Part shown: positions 8,590 through 16,660 of the stretch, piece by piece | Position numbering within the stretch: position 1 is the first letter of the stretch | Layout of the letters: each line of letters opens with the position of its first letter | DNA from: Arthrobacter humicola | GTDB lineage: Bacteria; Actinomycetota; Actinomycetes; Actinomycetales; Micrococcaceae | DNA length: 52,466 bases | Assembly (NCBI RefSeq): GCF_022803015.1 | Contig: NZ_JAFKON010000017.1 | Coordinates: 1 to 52,466, forward strand | Direction of reading: 5' to 3' | Made by a program: the position numbers and the translations under genes | The notes under the pieces: model-generated | The model's database searches: none | Told to the model about the DNA's origin: nothing | Seen by the model: the letters and a program-made list of their open reading frames with translations, nothing else

Positions 8590-9471
8590 GTGGCCACAGC
8601 CGCACAATGGATCCAAGGCGCCCGACTGCGCACCCTGCCGGCCGCAATCGCACCCGTGCTGATCGGCAGCGCAGCCGCCTACGAGATGGATTCGTTCATC
8701 CTGCTGAACGCCGTGCTGGCCGCCCTGGTCGCCCTGCTCCTGCAGATCGGCGTCAACTACGCCAACGACTACTCGGACGGGATCCGGGGCACGGATGAGG
8801 ACCGGGTGGGTCCGCTCCGGCTGGTGGGCTCGGGCGCGGCCAGCCCGGAGCACGTCAAACGGGCCGCGTTCGCGGCGTTCGGGCTGGCGATGCTGTTCGG
8901 CCTGATCCTCGTGATCATCACGCAGGCCTGGTGGCTGATCCTGGTCGGCGTCGGCTGCGTGCTGGCCGCCTGGGGCTATACCGGCGGCAAGAACCCGTAC
9001 GGCTACCTCGGCCTGGGCGACGTCTTCGTGTTTGTGTTCTTCGGCCTCGTCGCAACGCTGGGCACCACGTACACCCAGGCGGGGCAGCTGAGCCTGGCCG
9101 CGATCATCGGTGCGATCGGCACGGGGCTGATCGCGTGCGCCCTGCTGATGGCCAACAACGTCCGCGACATCCCGACCGACAGGAAGGCGGGGAAGAAGAC
9201 CCTGGCCGTTCGGCTCGGGGACAAGCATGCGCGCGAAAGCTATGTGCTGATGCTGGCCGTCGCGATCCTGCTGGTCATCGTCCTGGCCCCCGCCCGGCCA
9301 TGGATGCTGATCGTGCTCCTGCTGATCCCCGCCAGCCTCATGCCGTCCTGGCTGATGATCGCCGGGCGGCGCCGCAAGAGCCTTATCCCGGTCCTGAAGC
9401 AGACCGGACTAATCAACCTCGGCTTCGCCGCCTTGTTTTCACTCGGGCTCGTCCTCAGCCACGGCTTCTAA
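8590..9471 (+). CDS. menA: 1,4-dihydroxy-2-naphthoate polyprenyltransferase
   Basis: A UbiA-superfamily membrane prenyltransferase that attaches the polyprenyl tail to 1,4-dihydroxy-2-naphthoate, giving demethylmenaquinone. At 293 residues it has about nine hydrophobic segments and both Asp-rich motifs: NYANDYSDGIRGTDEDR (about 55-72) and DIPTDRKAGKKTLAVRLGD (about 196-214). GTG start at 8590. The gap of 73 bp to menE contains no terminator, so the gene is probably in the same operon. The gene ends just before a 55-bp tandem duplication and is convergent with the next gene. Confidence 0.95.
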   Translation: MATAAQWIQGARLRTLPAAIAPVLIGSAAAYEMDSFILLNAVLAALVALLLQIGVNYANDYSDGIRGTDEDRVGPLRLVGSGAASPEHVKRAAFAAFGLAMLFGLILVIITQAWWLILVGVGCVLAAWGYTGGKNPYGYLGLGDVFVFVFFGLVATLGTTYTQAGQLSLAAIIGAIGTGLIACALLMANNVRDIPTDRKAGKKTLAVRLGDKHARESYVLMLAVAILLVIVLAPARPWMLIVLLLIPASLMPSWLMIAGRRRKSLIPVLKQTGLINLGFAALFSLGLVLSHGF

Positions 9472-9484
9472 GCCTGGGCTCTGA

Positions 9485-9594
9485 GCCGCGGTCTCCCGGG
9501 GCTCCCCGGGGCTGCAGGGGACGAACCCGGGGGCTCAGGGCCGCGGTCTCCCGGGGCTCCCCGGGGCTGCAGGGGACGAACCCGGGGGCTCAGG
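9485..9594. repeat. 55-bp perfect tandem duplication between convergent genes
   Basis: Two head-to-tail copies (9485-9539 and 9540-9594) of a GC-rich unit that begins GCCGCGGTCTCCCGGGG and ends GGGGGCTCAGG. The second copy contains the stop codon of the minus-strand DUF4229 gene. The unit is rich in CCGGGG/CCCCGG palindromes and may work as a bidirectional terminator. Confidence 0.9.
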
Positions 9595-9913
9595 CCCCCG
9601 GTTGCCGGGAATCTTTGGGGCGGTTGTCCGTGCGGACGGCAATGTCGGGGTTCTCGTCCACGAGGCGGTCTTCGGCCTCGGCGTCGGCCACTTCGCCTGC
9701 GCTGCGCATCGGCTTAGCCTTGCCCGAGAACCGGTGGTGGAGCGTTGCGGTGGCCGCGTCGCGCTGCTTCTGGAAGAACAGGAAGCTGACGGCGAAGGAC
9801 ATCATTCCGGCGCACAGGGCGGCCAGGAGCACTCCCAGCTGCAGGTAGAGAAAGAGCGCAAACAAGGGCGCAAACAGCGCGAGTCGAATAAGGGTGTATT
9901 TGAGGAAAGCCAC
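9590..9913 (-). CDS. DUF4229 domain membrane protein
   Basis: A 107-residue protein with two adjacent hydrophobic segments (about 5-25 and 28-47) beginning FLKYTLIRLALFAPLFALFLYLQLG, then a charged cytosolic tail rich in Arg, Asp and Glu. This matches the small actinobacterial DUF4229 family of unknown function that is frequently found beside menA. The GTG start lies 6 nt after a TAAACT -10 box, which suggests leaderless transcription. The 3' end runs into the 55-bp tandem duplication, so the last few residues are coded by repeat DNA. Confidence 0.85.
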   Translation of the reverse strand: MAFLKYTLIRLALFAPLFALFLYLQLGVLLAALCAGMMSFAVSFLFFQKQRDAATATLHHRFSGKAKPMRSAGEVADAEAEDRLVDENPDIAVRTDNRPKDSRQPGA

Positions 9914-10042
9914 GCCTCAAGTTTAGCCGCCAGGACGGCGCGCTGCTTCGGCTATCCCGCTCCCCTCGTCCGCGGTCCCGGCAGCCAGCACCCGGGCATA
10001 GTGACCGGCGCCGTCGAGGCGCCCGACGGCTAGACTGAAGAT

Positions 10043-10471
10043 ATGCTCCGTGTAGTGGTTCCGATCGTCATACTGGCCGTGTTTGTCTATGGACTGGTGG
10101 ACCTCATCCGCACTGACGCGCGGCTGACCAGGGGCATCTCCAAGACCGCCTGGATTTTCGTGCAGGTCCTCCTCCCCGTGGTCGGCGCCACCCTGTGGTT
10201 TCTCATGGGACGCCCCCGCGCCACGGACACCGCACCGGTCGCCTACAGCCACCCGGTAGCGCCCGATGACGACCCCGAATTCCTGCGCAACCTTGAGATC
10301 CGCCACCGCAACCAGGCCGAGGCCGACAGGCTCAAGAAGCTCAAGGAAGAACTTGACGCCAAGGACCGCAAGCACGACGCCGGCAACGCGGAAGCCGGCG
10401 GCAGCGAAGGCGCCGGCGGTGCCCACGAACCCGGCGACGCCGGAACGCCCGGCACCGACGAGGTCAAGTAA
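10043..10471 (+). CDS. PLDc_N-domain membrane protein
   Basis: A 142-residue protein with two membrane segments (about 4-22 and 38-56) matching the PLD nuclease N-terminal (PLDc_N) domain: VYGLVDLIRTDARLTRGISKTAWIFVQVLLPVVGATLWFLMGRP. A charged coiled-coil-like stretch (NLEIRHRNQAEADRLKKLKEEL, about 84-106; shown here only to its pattern of Leu and Lys) and a Gly/Ala-rich tail follow. No phospholipase catalytic HKD motif is present, so it is not an enzyme by itself. A TAGACT -10 box ends 6 nt before the ATG. Function unknown. Confidence 0.82.
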   Translation: MLRVVVPIVILAVFVYGLVDLIRTDARLTRGISKTAWIFVQVLLPVVGATLWFLMGRPRATDTAPVAYSHPVAPDDDPEFLRNLEIRHRNQAEADRLKKLKEELDAKDRKHDAGNAEAGGSEGAGGAHEPGDAGTPGTDEVK

Positions 10472-10507
10472 CAGTCAGGTAGCAGTCCAGTAGCACCGTT
10501 CCGTGCA

Positions 10508-10830
10508 TCCATCTGCGGCGTTCGCCCCAGATGGCCGGAATCCCACGCTCTTAGCGGCCATCTCCGGCAAATGGCCGCCACGGGAAAACAGCTGCCCCTC
10601 ATTCGCGCCAGCCCCTGCTGCCCACACCACCTCTGGCCATTGTGTACGCGCACCAGGCCCAGACGCCCCTTTCCCATCTCCGGCCGTCCCCCGTCACACC
10701 CCGGGCATCCAACTGCGGCCGTTCGCCGCAGATGGCCGGAATCCCACGCTCTTAGCGGCCATCTCCGGCAAATGGCCGCCCCTCATCCGCGACCGCCCCT
10801 GCTGCCCACCCCTGCCACTCCTCCCCCACA
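10508..10830. repeat. Two ~200-bp palindrome-headed repeats upstream of the endonuclease gene
   Basis: Two imperfect direct copies with an offset of 201 bp. Each has a hairpin (in the second, CTGCGGC-CGTTC-GCCGCAG at 10712-10730) running into CAGATGGCCGG (10528 and 10729), then an identical stretch ending TTAGCGGCCATCTCCGGC, then AATGGCCGCC and a less conserved GC-rich spacer with GCCCCTGCTGCCCAC. GATGGCC and GGCCATC form the inverted arms. They belong to the same family as the array at 11858-12350. No gene is visible in 10472-10888 apart from these repeats. Confidence 0.85.
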
Positions 10831-10888
10831 CCCTGCCCGCGCTGTGGATAACCTGCAAGCCCCTTCGGCGCGGGCGCAGAATGCCCGT

Positions 10889-11878
10889 ATGCGCCCGCCC
10901 AGTGAGCTCCCCCCGCATCTTCGAAACCAGCCCTTCACTGTGGCCGAGGCCCGCACTGCCGGGGTGGGGCGACGACGGACCCGGGCCAGGGATCTCGTCA
11001 GCCCCTGTTACGGGGTGCGCGCCACGGCCGCCACCCCGGACAGTCTGCTGAAACGTGTGCATGCCCTGACTGCCGTGACGGGCGCAATCGTGAGCCACCT
11101 GTCTGCGGCAGTGTTGTGGGGATTTCCCCTGCCGCAGGCCTTGGAGAACCTGGCTGTCATCCATCTGACGAGTCGGCCGGGCCAGCGGGCGGTGCGACAT
11201 AAGAATGTGGTGGGCCATCAGCAGGCACTCGAACCGGAGGAGATCGTAGCTGGGGTGAGGGTTAGCTGCACCTCCCCACTGCGGACGTGGTTCGATCTCG
11301 CAGGCATACTAGGCCTCGATGACTTGGTGATCGCCGGGGATTTCCTGCTGCGGCGGAGAAATTCATTGACCACGATCCATGAGCTGGACGCGTTCCTCGC
11401 CGGGAAGCAAGGCAGGGCGGGCTACCGGCGGGCTATGCAGGCCCGGTCCCTGATACGCGCCGACACGGACTCCCCCAAAGAGACCGAACTCCGGCTGCTC
11501 CTGATTCGGCATGGCCTGCCCGAACCCGCAATCAACCTCCCGATGTTCGATGAGACCGGCGGCTGGATCCAGGACCCGGACCTCGCCTACGAAGAAGAAA
11601 AGATCGCGATTCAGTACGACGGCGGGCATCACGCCAGTCCGGCCCAGCGTCGCAGCGACATCTTCCGGGATGAGAACGCCAGGGATGCCGGGTGGCGCGT
11701 CGTCGTCTTGACCCAATGGCACTTGACCCCGCCCGGCCCTGGGATGGAGCCTGCCGCGGCTACCCGGGTGCGTGCGGCGCTGCTGGAGCGCGGCTGGACT
11801 CCCGGCCCAGGCCCGAAGCCCGGGCAACGTCACCGTGCCCGCCCCCAACCGCTCCCACCTGACACAGATGGCCGCTAG
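10889..11878 (+). CDS. AbiEi-like / DUF559 (Vsr-like endonuclease fold) protein
   Basis: A 329-residue protein of a common actinobacterial type. The N-terminal part (about 10-60) looks like the winged-helix AbiEi-type antitoxin domain (FTVAEARTAGVGRRRTRARDL). The C-terminal part (about 195-300) looks like a DUF559/very-short-patch-repair nuclease: an acidic KETELRLLL helix, DPDLAYEEEKIAIQYDG as the PD-(D/E)xK core, and RDAGWRVVVLT. I start at the ATG at 10889; upstream in-frame sequence is repeat DNA and not protein-like. The last codons lie inside the first copy of the downstream repeat array, so the C-terminal tail (PLPPDTDGR) is coded by repeat sequence. Role unknown: a defence or mobile-element function is possible, but many genomes carry several copies without a known partner. 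Confidence 0.75.
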   Translation: MRPPSELPPHLRNQPFTVAEARTAGVGRRRTRARDLVSPCYGVRATAATPDSLLKRVHALTAVTGAIVSHLSAAVLWGFPLPQALENLAVIHLTSRPGQRAVRHKNVVGHQQALEPEEIVAGVRVSCTSPLRTWFDLAGILGLDDLVIAGDFLLRRRNSLTTIHELDAFLAGKQGRAGYRRAMQARSLIRADTDSPKETELRLLLIRHGLPEPAINLPMFDETGGWIQDPDLAYEEEKIAIQYDGGHHASPAQRRSDIFRDENARDAGWRVVVLTQWHLTPPGPGMEPAAATRVRAALLERGWTPGPGPKPGQRHRARPQPLPPDTDGR

Positions 11879-12350
11879 TCACGGGGCATAGAGGCCATCT
11901 GTGGCAAATCGAGAGAGAGCGGGCCCGCGCAGCCCCGGAAACACCCGCCCGAGGCCCGCAGCCATGCCCAGCGCGCCCAGCTGCCAGCACGCAGATGCCC
12001 GCCACGCCACGCCATGCCGCACTGCCATAATCGCCGTGCAGCGCACCAATCTGACGCGGATGGCCGCTAAGCGCCTCGGCTTAGCGGCCATCTGTGGCGA
12101 ATCGATGGGGGGCGGGCCCGCGCAGCCCCGGAAACACCCGCCCGAAGCCCCTCAGCCATGCCCAGCGCGCCCAGCTGCCAGCACGCAGATGCCCGCCACG
12201 CCACGCCATGCCGCACTACCCCACCCCCCGCGCAGCGCGCCCACCTGACACGAATGGCCGCTAAGCGCATCGGCTTAGCGGCCATCTGTGGCAAATCGAG
12301 AGAGAGCGGGCCCGCGCAGCCCCGGAAGGACCCGGCCCGGGTGCGGTTAT
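11858..12350. repeat. Array of ~193-bp repeats headed by a 13-bp-arm palindrome
   Basis: Three successive copies begin at about 11868, 12060 and 12254 (offsets 192 and 194 bp); the last is cut short. Each is preceded by a CACCTGACAC-like sequence. Copies two and three carry a perfect inverted repeat ATGGCCGCTAAGC - 6 nt - GCTTAGCGGCCAT; the loops differ by one base (GCCTCG, GCATCG). Copy one has a degraded version. Then TGTGGCRAATCGA and a conserved spacer (GCGGGCCCGCGCAGCCCCGGAA, then GCCAGCACGCAGATGCCCGCC) follow. There is no gene in 11879-12365 apart from these repeats, which end 16 bp before the ccsB stop codon. Confidence 0.92.
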
Positions 12351-12365
12351 GGGCCGGGGTGCGGC

Positions 12366-13484
12366 TTACAGTCCCGAGTAGGAATGCAGGCCGTTGAAAA
12401 ACTGGTTCACGATCGTGAAGTTGAAGACCACGCACAGGTAGCCGACGATCGACAGCCAGGCGGCTCGGGTTCCGGTCCAGCCGCGGGTGGCGCGGGCGTG
12501 CAGGTATCCGGCGTAGACCACCCAGATCACGAACGTCCAGACTTCCTTCGTGTCCCAGCCCCAGAACCGGCCCCAGGCTTTCTCCGCCCAGATGGCGCCG
12601 AACATGAGGGTAAACGTCCAGCCGACGAACGCGATCGCGTTGATGCGGTAGGACAGGTTCTCCAGGCTCAGCGCGTTCGGGACCAGGCGCATGAACCCGA
12701 GCTTGTCGGCTCCGCCGGCGGCGATGGTCTTCTGCCGGTGCGACTGCACGAGCTGCAGCGCGGACATCGCGAAGGTCAGGGTGAACAGGGCCGAGGACAT
12801 TACCGCGATGGAAACGTGGATGATCAGCCAGTAGCTCTGCAGCGCCGGCACGAGATGGCCTACGGGGGTCCAGAAGGCGATGGAGGCGGCAACCAGCATG
12901 ATGATGGCCAGGCCGATCACGAACGTGCCCAGGAAGCGCAGGTCGCGGCGGATCAGCACCAGCAGGAAGACGGCCACGGCCACGAACGCGCCCGTGGTGA
13001 GGAATTCGTACATGTTGCCCCACGGCACCCGGCCGGCACCGAGCGCGCGGGTGATCACGCCGGCCGCATGAATCGCGGCGCCGAGGACGGTCAGCGCGAC
13101 GGCGACGCGGGCGGGGGCACGCCGCTCGCCGGCGTAGCGCATGCTGCCGTCGGCGGTCTGGCCCGCGCCTGCGGCGGTGTCCGGGCGGGAGGTGGCCGAC
13201 GTCGGACGCTCGGCACGGCCTGCCGGGCCGCTGACGTCCGCATCGGAGCGGGCGGCGTCGGCTGCGGCGGCCCCCGCGCCGACGCCGACGGGAACGCGGG
13301 CGGCATTGGCCTCGGCCGCCGCACCGGAGAGCTCCGCGGCCTTGAGGTCCACCGCGCGCAGCGTCTTGCTGCTCTTGGCCAGGTCCCAGGCGAAGGCGAT
13401 GAACGCCACCGTGTACGTGCCGGCGGCCAGCAGCATGAACAGCTCGCTGTACTGGCCCATGGTTTCGTTGATCGAGAACGGCAT
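12366..13484 (-). CDS. ccsB: Cytochrome c biogenesis protein CcsB (heme handling, CcsA family)
   Basis: The 372-residue membrane subunit of the System II cytochrome c synthase, which with ResB delivers heme to apocytochrome c outside the membrane. It carries the tryptophan-rich heme motif WGRFWGWDTKEVW (about 295-307), conserved histidines in hydrophobic segments (GAAIHAAGV, WLIIHVSIA, AGYLHARA), and about eight membrane segments. An Ala/Gly/Arg-rich insert (about 50-120) after the first segment is typical of actinobacterial forms. Its ATG overlaps the resB stop by one base (TAATG), so translation is probably coupled. It is the last gene of the operon; repeat DNA follows directly. Confidence 0.95.
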   Translation of the reverse strand: MPFSINETMGQYSELFMLLAAGTYTVAFIAFAWDLAKSSKTLRAVDLKAAELSGAAAEANAARVPVGVGAGAAAADAARSDADVSGPAGRAERPTSATSRPDTAAGAGQTADGSMRYAGERRAPARVAVALTVLGAAIHAAGVITRALGAGRVPWGNMYEFLTTGAFVAVAVFLLVLIRRDLRFLGTFVIGLAIIMLVAASIAFWTPVGHLVPALQSYWLIIHVSIAVMSSALFTLTFAMSALQLVQSHRQKTIAAGGADKLGFMRLVPNALSLENLSYRINAIAFVGWTFTLMFGAIWAEKAWGRFWGWDTKEVWTFVIWVVYAGYLHARATRGWTGTRAAWLSIVGYLCVVFNFTIVNQFFNGLHSYSGL

Positions 13485-15271
13485 TACTGATCCTTCTTCG
13501 ACTCGGAAGAGCCGGCTGTTGACTGGATGAAGTCTTCTGCGGGTTGTTCAGGAGCGGCGTGCGTGCCGCCGGCACCCGTGCTGCCTGTTGCCGTGCTGGC
13601 CTTATCCGCCCGGTCATTATCCGCTGTTGCGCTGGGAGCGGGCTGGGAGCCGGTCGCGGCCTCATCGCCCAACAGCCAATCGTCGGAAAGGAGTTTGCGG
13701 ATTGCCGCGGCCTCCCCGGCCAGGCGGTGGTCCTCACCGCGGGCCAGGAGACCGTACTCCACCATAGTGCGGCCGTCCTCGTGGGTGCCGGTACGGACCC
13801 AGACACGGCGGCGGTTCACATAGAGCGAGGTCACGAGCCCGGCCACGGCCAGGAGCGCGAAGATCAGGGCGTACAGCTGGCCGGGGTTGTGGTGGATGTC
13901 CACGCCGATGTAGCGCTTGACGCCGTCGAAACTGATGGAACCCTTCCCGTTCGGCAGCGTGTAGCTGCTCCCGGGCGCCAGGACGATGCCCTTGGTGTCC
14001 AGGTTGCGGGCGTTGAGCGGCGTGAGCTTCTTGACGTCGAGCTCGAAGACGTTCTGCGGGGAGCCCGCGTCCAGGCCGAGGTCGCCAAAGTAGGAGTTCA
14101 GGGTCAGCTGCGGGTTGATGAGCTCCGGATCACCGCTGAAGGACACGCCCTTGTCAGTGACAAACGCCGTCGGCAGGAAGAACCCGGCGAAGGCGAGCTG
14201 TTCGGGTTTGGCGTCCGGAACCTTGATGACGACGGAGGAGTAGTAGTTCTCGCCCTGGAGCTTGGCCACCACGGGTCCCTGCATGGCAACATTGCCCGCG
14301 CCGTCGCGAATCGTGACGACGGGAGCGTAGCCGTTGCCGGTGAGGTACACGCTGGTGCCGCCGAGGCTGAGGGGGTCGTTGACCTTGAGCACCTCCTTCT
14401 TGGCGGGTGCGTCCGGGTTTTCCTTCGTGGTCACGGCGGCGGTGAAGTCGATGGGCTGACCGAACTTGCCCTTCGATTCACGGTCGAAGGTGATGTCGAA
14501 CTTGTCCAGCTGGACCGAATAGGGCTGCAGCTGGCTGCTCTGGAAATTGGTGCCGGGGGTGAACTGGTCGTAGCCGACGAGGGTGTTGACGAACGTGTCG
14601 CCCTCCACCAAGATGCGCTGCCCGCTGTAGCCGAAGAGGCCGCCGGCCGCCACCGAAACCAGCACTCCGATCAGCGCGGTGTGAAAGACGAGGTTGCCGA
14701 CTTCCCTCAGGAAGCCGCGCTCGGCACCCAAGGACGGGCGGGCGCCGTCGCGGTCCCGCACGTCGACGCGGTAGCCGCGTTTTTTCAGCAGCTCGGCGGC
14801 GTCGGTGATGGCGGCCGACGCCGGGATCCCGGCGTCGGCCGGAATCACCAGAGTGCCGTATTCGGGGAGCCTGGACAGGCGGGCGGGCGTGCGAGGGGGC
14901 TGGGAGCGCATCGCTTTGTAGTGCGCGATGGCGCGCGGGATCACGCAGCCAATCAGCGAGACGAACAGCAGGATGTAGATCGCGGAAAACCAGGCCGAGG
15001 AGTAGACGTCGTAGAGCTGCACCGAGTCCAGGATCGAGCCGTAGTCCGGGTGGTCCTTGATGTACTGCGTGACAATCGCCGGGTTAGCCGGGCGCTGCGG
15101 AAACAGCGAGCCGGGCACGGCGGCGACGGCCAGCAGCAAGAGCAGGAACAGGGCTGTGCGCATGCTGGTCAGCTGCGTCCACGCCCACCGGAGCATGCCC
15201 AACGGACCCAGCGTGGGCAGGACGGCCTCGGGCTTCGGGGACTTCTTCTTTTCGTTCACGCGCTCGCTCAT
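13484..15271 (-). CDS. resB: Cytochrome c biogenesis protein ResB
   Basis: The 595-residue partner of CcsB in System II cytochrome c maturation. Three hydrophobic segments lie in the N-terminal third (about 38-60, 95-120, 190-210) with the ResB pattern WAWTQLTSMRTALFLLLLLAVA, followed by a large extracytoplasmic beta-rich domain (about 215-500) and a last membrane segment (about 510-530: LYALIFALLAVAGLVTSLYV). I start at the ATG at 15271, which overlaps the ccdA stop by one base (TGATG); an in-frame start at 15334 would lie inside ccdA. The C-terminal tail is Ala/Thr-rich and low in complexity. Confidence 0.94.
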   Translation of the reverse strand: MSERVNEKKKSPKPEAVLPTLGPLGMLRWAWTQLTSMRTALFLLLLLAVAAVPGSLFPQRPANPAIVTQYIKDHPDYGSILDSVQLYDVYSSAWFSAIYILLFVSLIGCVIPRAIAHYKAMRSQPPRTPARLSRLPEYGTLVIPADAGIPASAAITDAAELLKKRGYRVDVRDRDGARPSLGAERGFLREVGNLVFHTALIGVLVSVAAGGLFGYSGQRILVEGDTFVNTLVGYDQFTPGTNFQSSQLQPYSVQLDKFDITFDRESKGKFGQPIDFTAAVTTKENPDAPAKKEVLKVNDPLSLGGTSVYLTGNGYAPVVTIRDGAGNVAMQGPVVAKLQGENYYSSVVIKVPDAKPEQLAFAGFFLPTAFVTDKGVSFSGDPELINPQLTLNSYFGDLGLDAGSPQNVFELDVKKLTPLNARNLDTKGIVLAPGSSYTLPNGKGSISFDGVKRYIGVDIHHNPGQLYALIFALLAVAGLVTSLYVNRRRVWVRTGTHEDGRTMVEYGLLARGEDHRLAGEAAAIRKLLSDDWLLGDEAATGSQPAPSATADNDRADKASTATGSTGAGGTHAAPEQPAEDFIQSTAGSSESKKDQ

Positions 15272-16026
15272 CAGATTGGCAAATTCACATCGGTTTGGAA
15301 CCAGTACTGCAACCCGGAGACCCAGGTGCCCCACACACCGCTCGCCATCAGGATCCCAAGCAGGATCAGGATGCCTCCGCCGGTGCGCTGGATGGCGAGC
15401 CGGTGGTTGCGGAAGAAGGACATCACGCCAATGCCGCGGCGCACGGCCAGGGCGATCAGCAGGAACGGGATTCCCAGCCCAAGGCTGTAGACGAACGCCA
15501 GGAACGCCCCCTTGGCCGCCGAGGAGCCGCCGGACAGGCTAAGCAGCTGGACGGCCGAATATGTCGGACCGATGCACGGTGCCCAGCCCAGCCCGAAGGT
15601 GATGCCCAGTAAGGGCGCACCCCACAGACCGGCGGGGGGTTTGGCATGAATCTTGGCATCGCGCTGGAGCCAGCCGAAGCCGCCCATGAACACCACGCCC
15701 ATGACGATCACCAGGACGCCCAGCAGTTGGGTGATCCACATGTTCTGCGAGCCCGTGATGAAGCTGCCCAGCTGCCCGAAGGCGCCGCCGAGCAGCACGA
15801 AGATCACGGAGAAACCGAGGACGAACAGCCCGATGCCGGCCAGCATGCGCCCGCGCTTTTGCTTCTGCAGGTCGACGCCGGTCAGACCCGTGACGTAGCC
15901 CAGGTATCCGGGCACCAGCGGGAGGACGCAGGGCGAGAGGAAGGAGACCAGTCCGGCCAGCAGCGCGACGGGAATGGCAAGCAGCAGCGATCCGTTCAGG
16001 ATGGCTTCAGCGAAGGGGCTGTTCAC
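15271..16026 (-). CDS. ccdA: Cytochrome c biogenesis protein CcdA (thiol-disulfide transporter)
   Basis: A 251-residue DsbD-type membrane protein that carries reducing power across the membrane to keep apocytochrome c cysteines reduced. It has six or seven membrane segments, with the conserved SFLSPCVLPLVPGYL motif (about 29-43) and the second cysteine motif GLGWAPCIGPTYSAV (about 145-160). GTG start. The gene lies 11 bp after the TlpA-like gene and overlaps resB, so the set works as one redox/heme module. Confidence 0.95.
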   Translation of the reverse strand: MNSPFAEAILNGSLLLAIPVALLAGLVSFLSPCVLPLVPGYLGYVTGLTGVDLQKQKRGRMLAGIGLFVLGFSVIFVLLGGAFGQLGSFITGSQNMWITQLLGVLVIVMGVVFMGGFGWLQRDAKIHAKPPAGLWGAPLLGITFGLGWAPCIGPTYSAVQLLSLSGGSSAAKGAFLAFVYSLGLGIPFLLIALAVRRGIGVMSFFRNHRLAIQRTGGGILILLGILMASGVWGTWVSGLQYWFQTDVNLPI

Positions 16027-16037
16027 GGTGGGCCGCG

Positions 16038-16658
16038 CTACTCGGCCACGGCGGCGGCGATGAGGGACTTCAGGGTGCCCTGCTGGATTTCGCCCAGGAC
16101 CCGGGAGGCGACGCGGCCCTGCTTGTCCAGCACGAGGGTGGTGGGCACGGCGCCGGGCGGCACGAGGCCGGAGACGGCCAGCAGCACGGCGCCGTCCTTG
16201 TCGTTGAAGCTCGGGTACGTCAGGTTGAAGGTCTTGTCGAACGCGTCGGCCGTGGCCTTCTCATCGCGCAGGTTCACGCCGAAGAACTGTACGCCCTTGG
16301 TCTTGAATTCCTGGTTCAGCGCCTCGAGGGAGGGCGCCTCGACCCGGCAGGGGGCGCAGGCGGCAAACCAGAAGTTCAGCACGGTCACTTTGCCGGGGAA
16401 GTCCGCCGACGTGACGGCCGTGCCGTCGAACAGCGTCCCCTTGAGCGCCACGGGACTCTTGCGGTCCGCGACGGCGAACTCGGTCACGGACCCGTCGCCG
16501 GCCACGTAGTTCTTGTTGTCCCCGGCCTTGGCCTGTTTGGCGAGGGCGTCGTCCTGGGCACAGCCGGACAGCCCGAACACCGCGGCCAGCGCGACCCCGC
16601 CGGCGGTCAGGACGCTGCGGCGGGACAAAGGCATGTTTTCGCGGCGGTTCGCGGCCAT
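16038..16658 (-). CDS. TlpA/ResA-like thioredoxin lipoprotein
   Basis: A 206-residue membrane-anchored thioredoxin that receives electrons from CcdA and reduces apocytochrome c. The start at 16658 gives a twin-arginine-containing signal peptide (SRRSVLTAGGVALAAVFGLSGC) with a lipidated cysteine near residue 34. The redoxin domain has the active-site pair C101-A-P-C104 in FWFAACAPCR, and GVNLRDEKATADAF and PTTLVLDKQGRV further on. A second possible start is the internal ATG before PLSRR. It lies 2 bp downstream of the phosphatase gene and is clearly co-transcribed. Confidence 0.92.
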   Translation of the reverse strand: MAANRRENMPLSRRSVLTAGGVALAAVFGLSGCAQDDALAKQAKAGDNKNYVAGDGSVTEFAVADRKSPVALKGTLFDGTAVTSADFPGKVTVLNFWFAACAPCRVEAPSLEALNQEFKTKGVQFFGVNLRDEKATADAFDKTFNLTYPSFNDKDGAVLLAVSGLVPPGAVPTTLVLDKQGRVASRVLGEIQQGTLKSLIAAAVAE

Positions 16659-16660
16659 GG

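Noticed and set aside
10571..10888. N-terminal extension of the endonuclease gene
   Set aside because: The in-frame extension is repeat DNA with a Pro/His/Arg-rich translation; the recognisable domain begins after the ATG at 10889.
11858..12350. CRISPR array
   Set aside because: The period is about 193 bp, the sequence between palindromes is conserved and not unique, and no cas genes are nearby.
13544..15490. A 648-residue plus-strand frame across resB
   Set aside because: Antisense to conserved resB/ccdA; composition (His, Gln, Gly, Val, Asp) is that of a complement frame, with no ribosome site.
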